From positions 372,001-436,000 of the forward strand of contig NZ_FONX01000002.1 of the NCBI RefSeq assembly GCF_900113035.1: a stretch of 64,000 nucleotides of DNA. The letters run 5' to 3'. The notes below the pieces were generated by a model. That model had not been told where the DNA came from, ran no database searches, and saw nothing but the letters and a program-made list of their open reading frames with translations. Below are positions 36,292-44,378 of the stretch, one piece after another. This DNA is from Paracidovorax wautersii. Lineage in GTDB: Bacteria > Pseudomonadota > Gammaproteobacteria > Burkholderiales > Burkholderiaceae_C. Within the stretch, counting starts at the first letter, position 1, and every line of letters starts with the position of its first letter. A program made the position numbers and the translations under genes.

Positions 36292-36563
36292 GGTGTGTTC
36301 TCCGGCGGAAACTCCCGCTCCAGCAGGCCGCGCAGCAGGTCGGCCACGGTCACGCCTTGCGTGAAGGCCGACACCTTGATGCGCGCCCGCATGGCGGGCG
36401 TGATGTCGAGCGTGAGGCGGGCCGTGTAGAGGTCGCCTTTGCCCAGCGCGTCGGCATCGCCCTGACGAATCCACGCCTCGGCGTGCGGATTCGCGGGCGG
36501 ACGTGCGCCGATGCCGACGCGCTTGCCCGTGCGTTTGCTGTTGGGTGGCTGCTGCGCTGTCAT
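36288..36563 (-). CDS. Small ribbon-helix-helix-like partner of ParA
   Basis: A 91-residue basic protein. The C-terminal part, ARLTLDITPAMRARIKVSAF then TQGVTVADLLRGLLEREF, reads as strand-helix-helix of the ribbon-helix-helix type, like small ParG-type centromere-binding proteins. The start at 36563 overlaps the parA stop by 4 bases and is preferred to the ATG three codons earlier. Being directly downstream of parA it is probably the partner or accessory DNA-binding protein; that is inference. Confidence 0.72.
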   Translation of the reverse strand: MTAQQPPNSKRTGKRVGIGARPPANPHAEAWIRQGDADALGKGDLYTARLTLDITPAMRARIKVSAFTQGVTVADLLRGLLEREFPPENTP

Positions 36564-37198
36564 GTCGGCCACCGCAGCAGTTCGTCCACCAGGGCGGTGA
36601 TTTCGCGGGCGGCGGCACTGTCGGGCGCTGTCTCGCGTGCGAGCCGGCCAGCGGCCACGCTGTCGGCGAAGACGATGCGCTGATGCACCTCCGAGCGCAG
36701 CGCGGGCAGCGGCTGTTCGGCGAGCGATTGCCGCGCCTCGCGCCCGATGATGGTGGTGCTGACGCGCCGGTTGATGACGAAGGCCGCGCGGAGCAGCGGC
36801 CGGAACACCTGCGCCTCGCGGATCAGCGAAACCATTTCCGAGCTGGCCCAGAGGTCGTAGGGGCTGGGCTGCACCGGGATCAGCACGCGCTCGGCCGCCA
36901 GCAGCGCGGAGCGCGCCAAGGCGGCGATGCGCGGCGGCCCGTCGATGATGACGTGATCGGCCCGCCTGGCGAGTTCTGGCGCTTCCTGATGCAGCGTTTC
37001 GCGTGCGAGGCCCACGGCGCTGAACAGCCGTGGCAAGCCTTGCTGGCTTCTGCGCTGCGTCCAGTCCAGGGATGAACCCTGCGGGTCGGCATCGAGCAGG
37101 ACGACATGCTGGCCGCGCATCGCCAGTTCGCCCGCGATGTGCGTGGCGAGCGTGGTCTTGCCGACACCGCCTTTCTGGTTGAGCAGAGCGAGGATCAT
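36560..37198 (-). CDS. parA: ParA-family partition ATPase
   Basis: A 212-residue deviant-Walker ATPase that positions DNA before cell division. Seen: MILALLNQKGGVGKTTLATH with both lysines of the deviant P-loop, LLDADPQGSSLDW, and HVIIDGPPR. It starts the parA, RHH, DUF2840, traF series, all with 4-bp overlaps. The region upstream contains the iterons and the end of repA, so partition and replication functions sit together. Confidence 0.93.
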   Translation of the reverse strand: MILALLNQKGGVGKTTLATHIAGELAMRGQHVVLLDADPQGSSLDWTQRRSQQGLPRLFSAVGLARETLHQEAPELARRADHVIIDGPPRIAALARSALLAAERVLIPVQPSPYDLWASSEMVSLIREAQVFRPLLRAAFVINRRVSTTIIGREARQSLAEQPLPALRSEVHQRIVFADSVAAGRLARETAPDSAAAREITALVDELLRWPT

Positions 37199-37463
37199 GG
37201 CGCGGCCCTCCCTGCTGGAAAGCCGGGCTTTACCTGCCGTGCAAAACGCTGTTCGCCGTGCCGTTTCTCGGTTGTCCACCGAAACGGCGCGCTTCTACTA
37301 AAAGTTATGTATTTCTTGTTAGGGAAGTTAGAGGGGCCGCAAACCCGCGCCGTTATTGGCTTTCCGGCGTTTTCGTACTCCTGATAGCACGATAGGCGTA
37401 CTCCCGATAGCACGATACCCGGTACTCCTGATAGCACGAGGCCGTCCACACCTTTTCCACGAG
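37199..37463. other. Intergenic region with iterons (origin candidate)
   Basis: 265 bp between parA and repA: an AT-rich stretch at about 37290-37340, then three iterons (37375-37439), then GAGTTATCCCC reaching into the repA stop, which resembles a degenerate DnaA box. It probably holds the parA promoter and a replication origin; both are inferred. Confidence 0.55.
37375..37439. repeat. Three iterons near repA
   Basis: GTACTCCTGATAGCACGA at 37375-37392 and 37422-37439, and the same with one change (CTCCC) at 37398-37415. The starts are 23 and 24 bases apart. Direct repeats of this size with regular phasing near a rep gene are typical RepA-binding iterons. Confidence 0.85.
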
Positions 37464-38318
37464 TTATCCCCGTGCCGTGTGCAGCACGGGCCGGAAGGTC
37501 AGCAGTTCTTGTCCGTCGTCCGGCATTCGCTCGATGCCCAGGACGTAGCCGGGCAGCGACTGCCGCGCCACCAGGACGCGCAGGTCGTAAGCGAAGTCGG
37601 AGAAGCGCGCAGCGCTGCCCGACTTGCGGTGCAGGTGCCGGAAGTCGAATTGCCAGCCGCCCGGCTGCTTGCCGCCGTGCTTGCGCACCAGGCGGTACAG
37701 CCAGCGCTCGATCCCGCCCTTCAAGCGGAAATAGGCTGGGTCGATGGTCAGCACCAAGGCGGCATCGAGCACGCCCGCATAGAACCAGTCCGGCAGGATC
37801 AGTTCGATGCCCAGCGGCACGCCGCTGGCATCGGCCAGTTCCTTCCACTCGTTGATCCACGAGAAGCGATGCAATCGCCTTCCCGTGGTTTCGCGGATGG
37901 ACGTGGCCACCGTGGTCGATTGCAGCCGGTCGAGCGCGGCTTTCAGGCGCAGGTAGTCGTTGAGAGACGTGCCGCGCCCGATGAAGCGCAGGATCTCGTA
38001 GGGAGTGGCGCGTATCCAGCGCGACGGGCGCAAGCCCGCGTCGCGCGCCTCCACGATCTGCGAGGCGGCCCAAATCAGCAGGTCGGCATCCCATATCGTT
38101 GCGATGCCGTGCTCCTGCGTACCCTCCACGCGGATGGTGATGCCGCCGGCGCGGAAGTCGATCGGCGCGGTACGCCGCGACTTCGCCAGCGAGAAGAACG
38201 GAAAGGCCATCAAGTCCTGGCTGTCGCGGGGTGCCATGTCGCCCGGCAGCGCGCGGAACAGGTCGAGCTGTTCGCGCTGCAAGGCTTGCCCTGGCGGGCT
38301 GGACATGGCGACGGCCAC
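37464..38318 (-). CDS. repA: Replication initiator protein RepA
   Basis: A 284-residue replication initiator of the RepA family found in Tn4371-like elements and some broad-host plasmids. Seen: SQDLMAFPFFSLAKSRRTAP near the N-terminus, GTQEHGIATIWDADLLIWAA, then LRFIGRGTSLNDYLRLKAAL in a winged-helix-like part, and YRLVRKHGGKQPGGWQF. Three iterons follow its 3' end. The family suggests that the excised circle may replicate. The start at 38318 or an ATG four codons later are both possible. Confidence 0.85.
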   Translation of the reverse strand: MAVAMSSPPGQALQREQLDLFRALPGDMAPRDSQDLMAFPFFSLAKSRRTAPIDFRAGGITIRVEGTQEHGIATIWDADLLIWAASQIVEARDAGLRPSRWIRATPYEILRFIGRGTSLNDYLRLKAALDRLQSTTVATSIRETTGRRLHRFSWINEWKELADASGVPLGIELILPDWFYAGVLDAALVLTIDPAYFRLKGGIERWLYRLVRKHGGKQPGGWQFDFRHLHRKSGSAARFSDFAYDLRVLVARQSLPGYVLGIERMPDDGQELLTFRPVLHTARG

Positions 38319-38332
38319 CCACGCGCCAGCGA

Positions 38333-38617
38333 TCAGCGGCCATCACGGTAATCGCCCGCGTGGCGTTCGGCATATTCCGGGTCGGAAGTCGCCTCGTAGC
38401 TGCGCTGGTCGGCCCAGGCATCGAGGTCGGACACCGCGTACATGACGCGGCGGCCGAACTTGCGGAACTTCGGGCCGCCGCCGATCACGCGCTGTTTCTC
38501 CAGCGTGCGTGGCGACAGGCGCAGGTACTCGGCGGCTTCGTCGTTGGTCAGGTAGCGTTGGGGCTGCGCAGGCGCAGCGACAGCAGCGGCGGCAGGCCGC
38601 AAGGGAGCGGGTCGCAT
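38333..38617 (-). CDS. AlpA/MerR-like helix-turn-helix protein
   Basis: A 94-residue DNA-binding protein of the excisionase/AlpA type. Seen: YLTNDEAAEYLRLSPRTLEKQ followed by GGGPKFRKFGRRVMYAVSDL, the standard winged-helix excisionase pattern. The ATG at 38617 has GGAGGT eight bases upstream, better than an ATG five codons earlier. It lies 14 bases upstream of repA on the same strand, so it may control repA; an excision role is the other option. Confidence 0.85.
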   Translation of the reverse strand: MRPAPLRPAAAAVAAPAQPQRYLTNDEAAEYLRLSPRTLEKQRVIGGGPKFRKFGRRVMYAVSDLDAWADQRSYEATSDPEYAERHAGDYRDGR

Positions 38618-38729
38618 GGGATGTACCTCCATCAAGCCCGGCCACACCACGCGGCCGGTTAGAGGCACTTTCAAGAAAGCGAGGCTGCTTGCTAAGGGAC
38701 GATCTACGGGGGACGCGAAACGTCCCCCC

Positions 38730-39497
38730 CTACTGCAACGGCGGCGGAAGCTGTGCCAGGCGGCGATAGCCGCCACGCATCAGCGCATCGCCACGACGTA
38801 CCAGCCGCCGCACGCGGGCACGTAAGGCGCTGTCCTTGTGCCAGTCGGCGGCGACGGCATCGGCGCCGAACAGCCCTTCGGCCACTTCGCGCAATGACGC
38901 GCCCGCCAGGGTCGCGTCGAGCGTCTGCAAGGTGTGCAGTTCCAGCACCGCGGCCGTCGTGGGCCTGGAACGGGCCGCCGCCGCAGGCGTGGCAACCGTG
39001 GCCACGGCCAATGCGTCCAGCTCGGACGCGAGCGTGCGATAGCGCGCGCAGGGCGTGGCGCAGGCGCGGGTGGCGTAGAGGTAGGCCATGCCGTCTTCCA
39101 GGCCCGGCGCGAGCGCGAGCCGCAGGCAGCAGCCGGGCCAATGCGACACCAGCACCAGGCGCTTGCCGTCGTGGATCAGTTGCTTGCGGCCAGGGACGCG
39201 CCAGAACTCGAAGGCATGGGCTTCGGGTGGCGGGTCATCGTCCGGGTAAACCTGCACGACGGCATCGTGATCGGGAAACCAGGCCGGATGCGCGTCGCGC
39301 GCATCCAGGGCTGGGTCTTCCAGCAGGCGCAGGCCCCACGCCTGCGCCGTGTCCGGCCGGCGGCGGCGGCGCAGCCAGTCGCGGCGGTAGTCGGGATTTC
39401 GGCGCAGGTATTCCCACGCCAGCGCAGGGCCGTCAAGGTGCAGAACGTAGAGATAGGCCGCTGTCGGATACCAGTGTTCGGCGCTGCGATCAGTCAT
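38730..39497 (-). CDS. DUF2285 domain protein
   Basis: A 255-residue protein with an N-terminal DUF6499-like part (HWYPTAAYLYVLHLDGPALA followed by WEYLRRNPDYRRDWL) and a C-terminal DUF2285 part (LQTLDATLAGASLREVAEGL followed by FGADAV). Such proteins are common in betaproteobacterial integrative elements. The C-terminal part is helix-turn-helix-like and may bind DNA. There is no signal peptide. A 112-bp gap separates it from the alpA-like gene downstream. Function unknown. Confidence 0.83.
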   Translation of the reverse strand: MTDRSAEHWYPTAAYLYVLHLDGPALAWEYLRRNPDYRRDWLRRRRRPDTAQAWGLRLLEDPALDARDAHPAWFPDHDAVVQVYPDDDPPPEAHAFEFWRVPGRKQLIHDGKRLVLVSHWPGCCLRLALAPGLEDGMAYLYATRACATPCARYRTLASELDALAVATVATPAAAARSRPTTAAVLELHTLQTLDATLAGASLREVAEGLFGADAVAADWHKDSALRARVRRLVRRGDALMRGGYRRLAQLPPPLQ

Positions 39498-39840
39498 GGC
39501 GAAACCTCCCTCTGTTTGGGATGCGTCGCCACGATTTCCGCGATGCGGGAACTATCGAAATGCCATCAGGTCGTCATCAAAATTGGTTAGGCTGTAACTG
39601 TCGGTGTCAAGACCATTTGGCTCTGCGTGTTGCGGAAATCGTCTGAATGCGACGGCTACGCCTTCAGGAAAATGACGCGCAGCACCGAACACCGTGCCGC
39701 AGCCCGCGCCCAAGATCAGGACTGTTTTCAACAGGATCGCACCACTTCGGTGCAAGAATGCGGATTCAGACCTGCACGGTCTTGATCAAGATTGAAATAG
39801 TCACGATGCGCCCCGGCTGGCTAGGCCGCGCTGGTTTTCA
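39498..39840. other. Noncoding stretch between DUF2958 and DUF2285 genes
   Basis: 343 bp without a convincing gene. A minus-strand frame with a TTG start (39552-39755, 67 residues, LLKTVLILGAG near its start) is open but has no clear ribosome binding site or relatives I recognise. Probably leader sequence of the DUF2285 gene. Confidence 0.4.
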
Positions 39841-40191
39841 TCAGTCCGTGATCGCGCCGTTCTCCTGCGCCAGCCGGACGTACTCCGATAACGGGCGCAC
39901 CGCCTGGAAATACCGATCCCGCCGCACCGGCAGCTTGCGCGGCCCGACGATGCCCGCCAGGTCGGACAGCTTGACCATCCCGAGCTCAGGCATACCGATA
40001 CCGAGGTCGATCAGGCCGTAGGCCGTGTCGCCATCCGCCGGGTCGAGCGACACCAGCAGCCAGGTCACATGCGCGTCCGGGGTGAACAAGCGCACCACGG
40101 GCAGCGGGTCGAGCCGCTGACCAGCGGCGAGCGCCGCGCCGTGGGCCAGCAGCCGGGCGCGTTCATCAGCGGTGACAAGCGGCAGGGTCAT
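39841..40191 (-). CDS. DUF2958 domain protein
   Basis: A 116-residue protein of the DUF2958 family. Seen: MTLPLVTADERARLLAHGA, PLPVVRLFTPDAHVTWLLVS, GDTAYGLIDLGIGMPELG, and the end VRRDRYFQAVRPLSEYVRLA. It is a common accessory gene on plasmids and integrative elements with no established function. The start at 40191 lies inside a longer open frame but matches the family N-terminus. It is divergent from the XRE regulator gene across a repeat-rich control region. Confidence 0.85.
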   Translation of the reverse strand: MTLPLVTADERARLLAHGAALAAGQRLDPLPVVRLFTPDAHVTWLLVSLDPADGDTAYGLIDLGIGMPELGMVKLSDLAGIVGPRKLPVRRDRYFQAVRPLSEYVRLAQENGAITD

Positions 40192-40510
40192 GGGCAGCTT
40201 CTCCACGAAACCGACGATGCGCGAATGCGCTTTGGTGCCGAAGCGCAGAACTGCCGAAACGCATCCGTGCATTCGTGTGGAAGCACCGATGTGCAAGCCA
40301 TCGCATCCGTAGAAGAACAGAAGCGCCGAAGCGGAATTGTCGGAAGCCGGAAAGACACGGATGCGATTCCCCGGTTCTGTCGGAATCCGCATCTGCGGAT
40401 TTCCGTAAAAGCACGAAAGCGGGCCTTTCAGCCATGAATGAACACTATAGATTGTAGCCCTATAGGGCGCAATGGGCTGTCATCTTGGTTTTTATGGGGA
40501 AACCAAGTTA
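40192..40510. promoter_or_regulatory. Repeat-rich divergent control region
   Basis: Contains three copies of CGCATCCGT (40260-40268, 40302-40310, and inverted at 40357-40365), an 18-bp palindrome AATCCGCA-TC-TGCGGATT (40384-40401), and a 12-bp palindrome GCCCTATAGGGC (40457-40468). On the minus strand a TATAGT -10 (40444-40449) has a weak TTGCGC -35 17 bases upstream, with the 12-bp palindrome in the spacer. This looks like the control hub for the XRE and DUF2958 genes. Confidence 0.55.
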
Positions 40511-40804
40511 GTGACAGCGAAACACTCATTGGCAACGGCAATACGGACAGTCAGGAAGGCGCGAGGCTTGAGCCAGGAAGCGTTCTCCGACGTGTCCAGC
40601 CGCACCTATATGAGTACGCTGGAGCGCGACTTGAAAAGTCCGACCCTGCACAAGCTGACCGAGCTGTGCGAGGTCATGGAAGTGCATCCGCTGACGCTGT
40701 TGACGCTGGCCTACGCCGGCGACGACACGCACAAGGCCGACGAACTGCTGGCGCGGGTGCGCCAGGAGTTCGAGGCCGTGCTGAAAGAGCGCGACGCGCC
40801 CTAG
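40511..40804 (+). CDS. XRE-family helix-turn-helix regulator
   Basis: A Cro/CI-type regulator of about 97 residues. Seen: ATAIRTVRKARGLSQEAFSD and SSRTYMSTLERDLKSPTLHK, a complete XRE helix-turn-helix, with a short charged tail ending VLKERDAP. A GTG start at 40511 (VTAKHSL) is chosen; an ATG at 40472 would add 13 residues but would lie only 3 bases past the GCCCTATAGGGC palindrome, the probable operator. It is the only plus-strand gene in this part of the backbone and is probably a master repressor or activator of the divergent genes. Confidence 0.8.
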   Translation: MTAKHSLATAIRTVRKARGLSQEAFSDVSSRTYMSTLERDLKSPTLHKLTELCEVMEVHPLTLLTLAYAGDDTHKADELLARVRQEFEAVLKERDAP

Positions 40805-41106
40805 CGCGTCTGAATGCCCGCAAGCGGAGCGCGCAGCGCCGCCAGGCGCGAAGGCGTGAGGGATTGAAGCCGAATGGACATGACGCCATTGGCGGCATGG
40901 GGCGCAGCCCGAAAGCCCGGCGGCGCAATGCGCCGACACGCCATGCTGTTCCTACTGCCACGGGCTTCGAGCCATTCGACCATCACCAATGCAATGCTGG
41001 CCTTGGACATGCGGGACATGGGGCAACTGCCGAAACCCTGTGCGTGCGATGCTGCGATCAGCAGCACCGCGCCCCGCCGCAATGGGCGGGGCGCGGTGGG
41101 CGGCCG
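40805..41106. other. Gap between convergent XRE and DUF736 genes
   Basis: About 300 bp. Short open frames on both strands carry no recognisable motif. It ends with the hairpin at 41067-41096. Confidence 0.4.
41067..41096. terminator. Hairpin downstream of DUF736
   Basis: A perfect 12-bp stem CCGCGCCCCGCC / GGCGGGGCGCGG with a 6-nt loop, 10 bases past the DUF736 stop. No T-run; it may serve both convergent genes. Confidence 0.55.
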
Positions 41107-41421
41107 TCAGGCCGCCTTGGGCTTGCTGCGCGACCAGATGAGGTCGTGCGTGTCATTCTCGCCTTCGATCAGGCGGGCATAGACCGTCGCCGGGAATGAA
41201 GGATCGTCGATGGCCACCGACAGGTAATCCCGCCCGGCCTCGCTGGTTTTCTTCCACGCCGCGCCGAAGTCGTGGCCGGCCGCTTGCAGGCGGAAGTCCG
41301 GGGCGCTTTCGTTCTCGCCCTTGTCGTTGGGAACCAGCTTGACCTTGAAGTTGAGGGTCAGGGTGCGGAGCTGGCCGGTGAAGCCGTCTTTCTCTGCGGT
41401 GAAGGTGCCGATGTTAGCCAT
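41107..41421 (-). CDS. DUF736 family protein
   Basis: A 104-residue DUF736 protein, common on plasmids and integrative elements of proteobacteria. Seen: [60 protein letters not shown] and a basic end. The small beta-rich fold suggests a nucleic-acid-associated or ssDNA-related role but none is proven. The start at 41421 has GAGAAA upstream. The frame is open far upstream (to 42030), which is a GC-rich artefact. Confidence 0.88.
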   Translation of the reverse strand: MANIGTFTAEKDGFTGQLRTLTLNFKVKLVPNDKGENESAPDFRLQAAGHDFGAAWKKTSEAGRDYLSVAIDDPSFPATVYARLIEGENDTHDLIWSRSKPKAA

Positions 41422-42105
41422 GATGATTTCTCCTTTCGGGTTGAACAAGGTCGCGCCAGTGCGTCCTTGTTGTGATCCGTCCGGCGGGGGATGGGCTGGC
41501 CGCACCGCGCAGCGGTCGCAACACCGTGGAGAACCTGGAAGCGAAAAGAATTTGTCCCGCGAGGAATGCGCGCAGCGCAGGGGGAATTGTTTTCGCTGGA
41601 AGGTTGCGGCCATGAAGCCCAGCCACCGCCAGGATTCACAACAACACAAGGACGTACTGGCCGCCCGCTCCCGAATGGAGGCATGGCCGACTCGGCATCC
41701 CCGCGCGACGGCTTCACCGGCCTGCGCCCTGACACGGGCAAGGACAATGCCCAGCGACAAGGTGAAAGCGTCCCTACTGCTGCTTGCGGCCCTTTGCGTG
41801 AGGCGTGGCGTGGAAGCTCCATTGCAAGGCCGGGCGGCGTGTCGGTGAACCGTCCTTCGTGACGTACAGGCGACGAACCGCCAGCGTCGAGGACGGCACG
41901 CTTTCGTGCAACCTGCGGCAGCAAGCCGGGGCGTAGCCCCACACGCCCGTCCATTGCGGTGGGGCGCGTTCGGAATGTCGTCGGCGCTGTGCGCCGACGC
42001 ACTTATGGGCTTCGAGGGTTTCCCGCGCACAAGGTCACTTGTGCGCCGCCCCTTCGCCGTCCGCCCGAAGGCGGCGAAGGGGCGTTCTGGCTTTGGGCTT
42101 GGAAA

Positions 42106-42137
42106 CCGGGCGCGGCCACCGCCGCGCCCGGATTTTT
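42106..42137 (+). terminator. Intrinsic terminator on the plus strand
   Basis: A perfect 10-bp stem CCGGGCGCGG / CCGCGCCCGG with a 6-nt loop followed by ATTTTTG. This is the best-looking intrinsic terminator of the element backbone, yet no plus-strand gene precedes it within 1.3 kb. Confidence 0.7.
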
Positions 42138-42190
42138 GACCATCGGCACCAGGGCGGAACGGCCTGGGGCCGATGCTGATGGAACAGCGA

Positions 42191-42216
42191 AGCGCCCCGG
42201 CCGAAACCGGGGCGCT
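42191..42216 (-). terminator. Hairpin at the end of the ParB gene
   Basis: A perfect 10-bp stem AGCGCCCCGG / CCGGGGCGCT with a 6-nt loop, 15 bases past the parB stop; no T-run. Confidence 0.5.
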
Positions 42217-42231
42217 CGGTGGTGGTGAAGG

Positions 42232-44298
42232 TCAGGCGGCGAGTGCGTGGGCCTGCTGCTCGTCGTCGTTGTCGATGGCTTCCGGCTCGTCGTTCGTCAC
42301 CGCCTGCGGCGCATCCTGCGCCGTGGTGTCGTCGGTGCCTTCGGCCTTGAAGATGGCAGGCATCCAGCCGGTGCCATCGGCCAGCCGCTCGGCTTCGCTG
42401 GCAATGTCGGCCTTCTTCAACTTCGCCAGCCGGGTGACGTGCGCCGGGGCGTACTGCTCCACGGCTTCCAGAATCGCGGCCTTCGGCACATGCCGGAAAT
42501 AACCCTCATTGGTGGGCTTCCACCATGCGGCCATGTCCAAGCCGACAGCCTGCGCCAGTTCCGCGCCCGGTTGCTGCGGCGTGGCGCGGGGTGTCACCAC
42601 GTCCACCGTGACGGCCACGGATATCGCCAGCAGCCGCACCAGTTCATCTTGCGACTTCGCTAGCAGCACGGCGAACAGTTCGGCGCTGTCCTCCGGCAAG
42701 CCTTCGCCTGCTACCTGCTGCAACTCGCGCAGCGCCACGGCGGCGGGCGAATCCGGTATATCCGGGGCGATGCCTTCCAGCCGGTCTTGCGCTTTCAGGC
42801 TCACGCCCAGCGGCAAGTCGTGGCCGTAGTGGCTGCCCTGCAAGACGGTCTGCACCATGCCATGCACCAGCGCGGCCAGCGCCACTTGCGGATGCCGGGC
42901 GACTTCGATTTGCAGCGCGGCGGTGCGGTGGGCGCTCAACCGCTGCGCCAGCTTGTCGGACATGGCGGCGGTCTTGGGCTGCTCGTCGTCCTCGCCTTCG
43001 TCGTCGTTCCCGGCTTCGCTTTCGCTGCCGAAACCTTGGCGCAGGCGTTCCAGTGTGCGCAGCGCCTTGGCCTCGGCCTCGCGCATCAACCCGCGATGAA
43101 TCACTGCCTGCCCGTTGCGGTCGATGGTGACGATGGCACCGGCTGCGGCCTTCACGGTCGTGCCGTAGTCCTGCAAGCCATCTTCCAGCGCCTGCAACTG
43201 CTCGCCCACGGCTTCGCCTTCTTCCTGCAAGGCATCGGCCTTTTCCTCGTCTTCGGTATCAAGCGCGTCATCCACGGCGGCGGCCAGTTCGTGCATCTTG
43301 GTTTGCAGCTTCTCGATGCGCTGCGCTTCGCGCTTGTTCGGTTCGCGGCGCTCCCTCGGCGCACGCTGGAAGGCGTGCAGGTCGGCATGGGTCACGGCGG
43401 GGGTGGCATCCACCCACGCCCAGCCTTCGTCCTTCACCTCGGCGGCGATACCTGCCAGCTTGTCTTGCGCCAGCCGTTCCAGCAGCGCGGCATCGGTCAG
43501 ATACACGCCCGCGTCACCTTCCGCGAACAGGTCACGGCGCACACCACCGCCTGCGGCTCCGTAGGTATCCAGCCCCACGAAACGCACCAGCGGATGCCGG
43601 TATGCGTCAATCTCGCGCTCGGTGAGGCGGTCGCGCAATTGGGAAGGGTTGCGCTGCCACGTCGGCGCGTCGTAGAACGCGGTTTCCTGCGCGGCGTGGT
43701 CGTCGGTGATGGCAAGGGCCATCAACTGATCGAGCGTCACGGCTTCGGCGCGGTAGTCGGCCAGCAGCCGGGGCGAGACGTTCGCCAGCTTCAAGCGGCG
43801 CTGCACCACCAGCGGCGTGACGCTGAAATCGGCGGCTATGTCCTCGATGGGTCGGCCTTCGGCCACCAGCGCGGCGAATGCCTCGAACTGGTCGGCGGGG
43901 TGCATGGCTTCGCGCTGCACGTTCTCGGTGAGGCTGGCCGTGCGGGCGGTGCCATCGGCCACCAACAGGCAAGGCACTTCCCATTCCTTGCTGATGCGGC
44001 GCTTCTTCGCCAGCAGCTTCAACGCGGCCAGCCTGCGGCCACCGGCCACGACTTCGTAATGCTCGCCATCGGCGGCGGCAATGACGATGAGGTTTTGCAG
44101 CAGGCCGACACGCTGAATGCTCGCGGCGAGTTCGGGAATGGACATGCGCGGGGTCTTGCGCACGTTGCGGCCAGCAGGACGCGACACCAGCCGCGACAGC
44201 GGAACCAAAATCAGGTTCTTGGTCGGGTCGGCGGCTTCCAGCGGGATAGCGGCGGCGGTGTTGAGGGCGCGGGCTTCGGTTTGGGTAATGGCGTTCAT
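42232..44298 (-). CDS. ParB/RepB/Spo0J-family partition protein
   Basis: A large 688-residue ParB-like protein. The N-terminal ParB/sulfiredoxin-like domain has VSRPAGRNVRKTPRMSIPEL, ASIQRVGLLQNLIV, YEVVAGGRRLAALK and LTENVQREAMHPADQFEAF. A helix-turn-helix follows (IEDIAADFSVTPLVVQRRLK). After about residue 300 there is a long acidic, charged helical region and a C-terminal domain typical of the element-borne versions. It is 80 bases downstream of the DUF932 gene. Probable role: element stability or regulation; no ParA partner is adjacent. Confidence 0.9.
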   Translation of the reverse strand: MNAITQTEARALNTAAAIPLEAADPTKNLILVPLSRLVSRPAGRNVRKTPRMSIPELAASIQRVGLLQNLIVIAAADGEHYEVVAGGRRLAALKLLAKKRRISKEWEVPCLLVADGTARTASLTENVQREAMHPADQFEAFAALVAEGRPIEDIAADFSVTPLVVQRRLKLANVSPRLLADYRAEAVTLDQLMALAITDDHAAQETAFYDAPTWQRNPSQLRDRLTEREIDAYRHPLVRFVGLDTYGAAGGGVRRDLFAEGDAGVYLTDAALLERLAQDKLAGIAAEVKDEGWAWVDATPAVTHADLHAFQRAPRERREPNKREAQRIEKLQTKMHELAAAVDDALDTEDEEKADALQEEGEAVGEQLQALEDGLQDYGTTVKAAAGAIVTIDRNGQAVIHRGLMREAEAKALRTLERLRQGFGSESEAGNDDEGEDDEQPKTAAMSDKLAQRLSAHRTAALQIEVARHPQVALAALVHGMVQTVLQGSHYGHDLPLGVSLKAQDRLEGIAPDIPDSPAAVALRELQQVAGEGLPEDSAELFAVLLAKSQDELVRLLAISVAVTVDVVTPRATPQQPGAELAQAVGLDMAAWWKPTNEGYFRHVPKAAILEAVEQYAPAHVTRLAKLKKADIASEAERLADGTGWMPAIFKAEGTDDTTAQDAPQAVTNDEPEAIDNDDEQQAHALAA

Positions 44299-44378
44299 GG
44301 TGATAACTCCTATCGGTTCAGGGATGCAGCAGCGAAGAAAGCGGCAAGGGCTGCTGCCTGCCCCTGCCGCGTGGGGAA

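Larger units (their letters stand above)
41422..42231. other. Long structured noncoding region
   Basis: 810 bp without a credible gene. It holds a series of perfect inverted repeats: CGTCGGCG-N5-CGCCGACG (41979-41999), GCGCACAAG-gtca-CTTGTGCGC (42025-42046), CGCCCCTTCGCCG / CGGCGAAGGGGCG (42047-42059 and 42072-42084), then the plus-strand terminator at 42106-42137 and a hairpin at the parB end. The plus-strand terminator has no gene in front of it, hinting at a noncoding plus-strand transcript. Confidence 0.55.

Noticed and set aside
39552-39755. 67-codon minus-strand frame with a TTG start
   Set aside because: No clear ribosome binding site and no recognisable relatives; reported only as part of a noncoding stretch.
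41107-42030. 307-codon version of the DUF736 gene
   Set aside because: The family start [14 protein letters not shown] at 41421 has a ribosome binding site; the upstream extension is GC-rich artefact.
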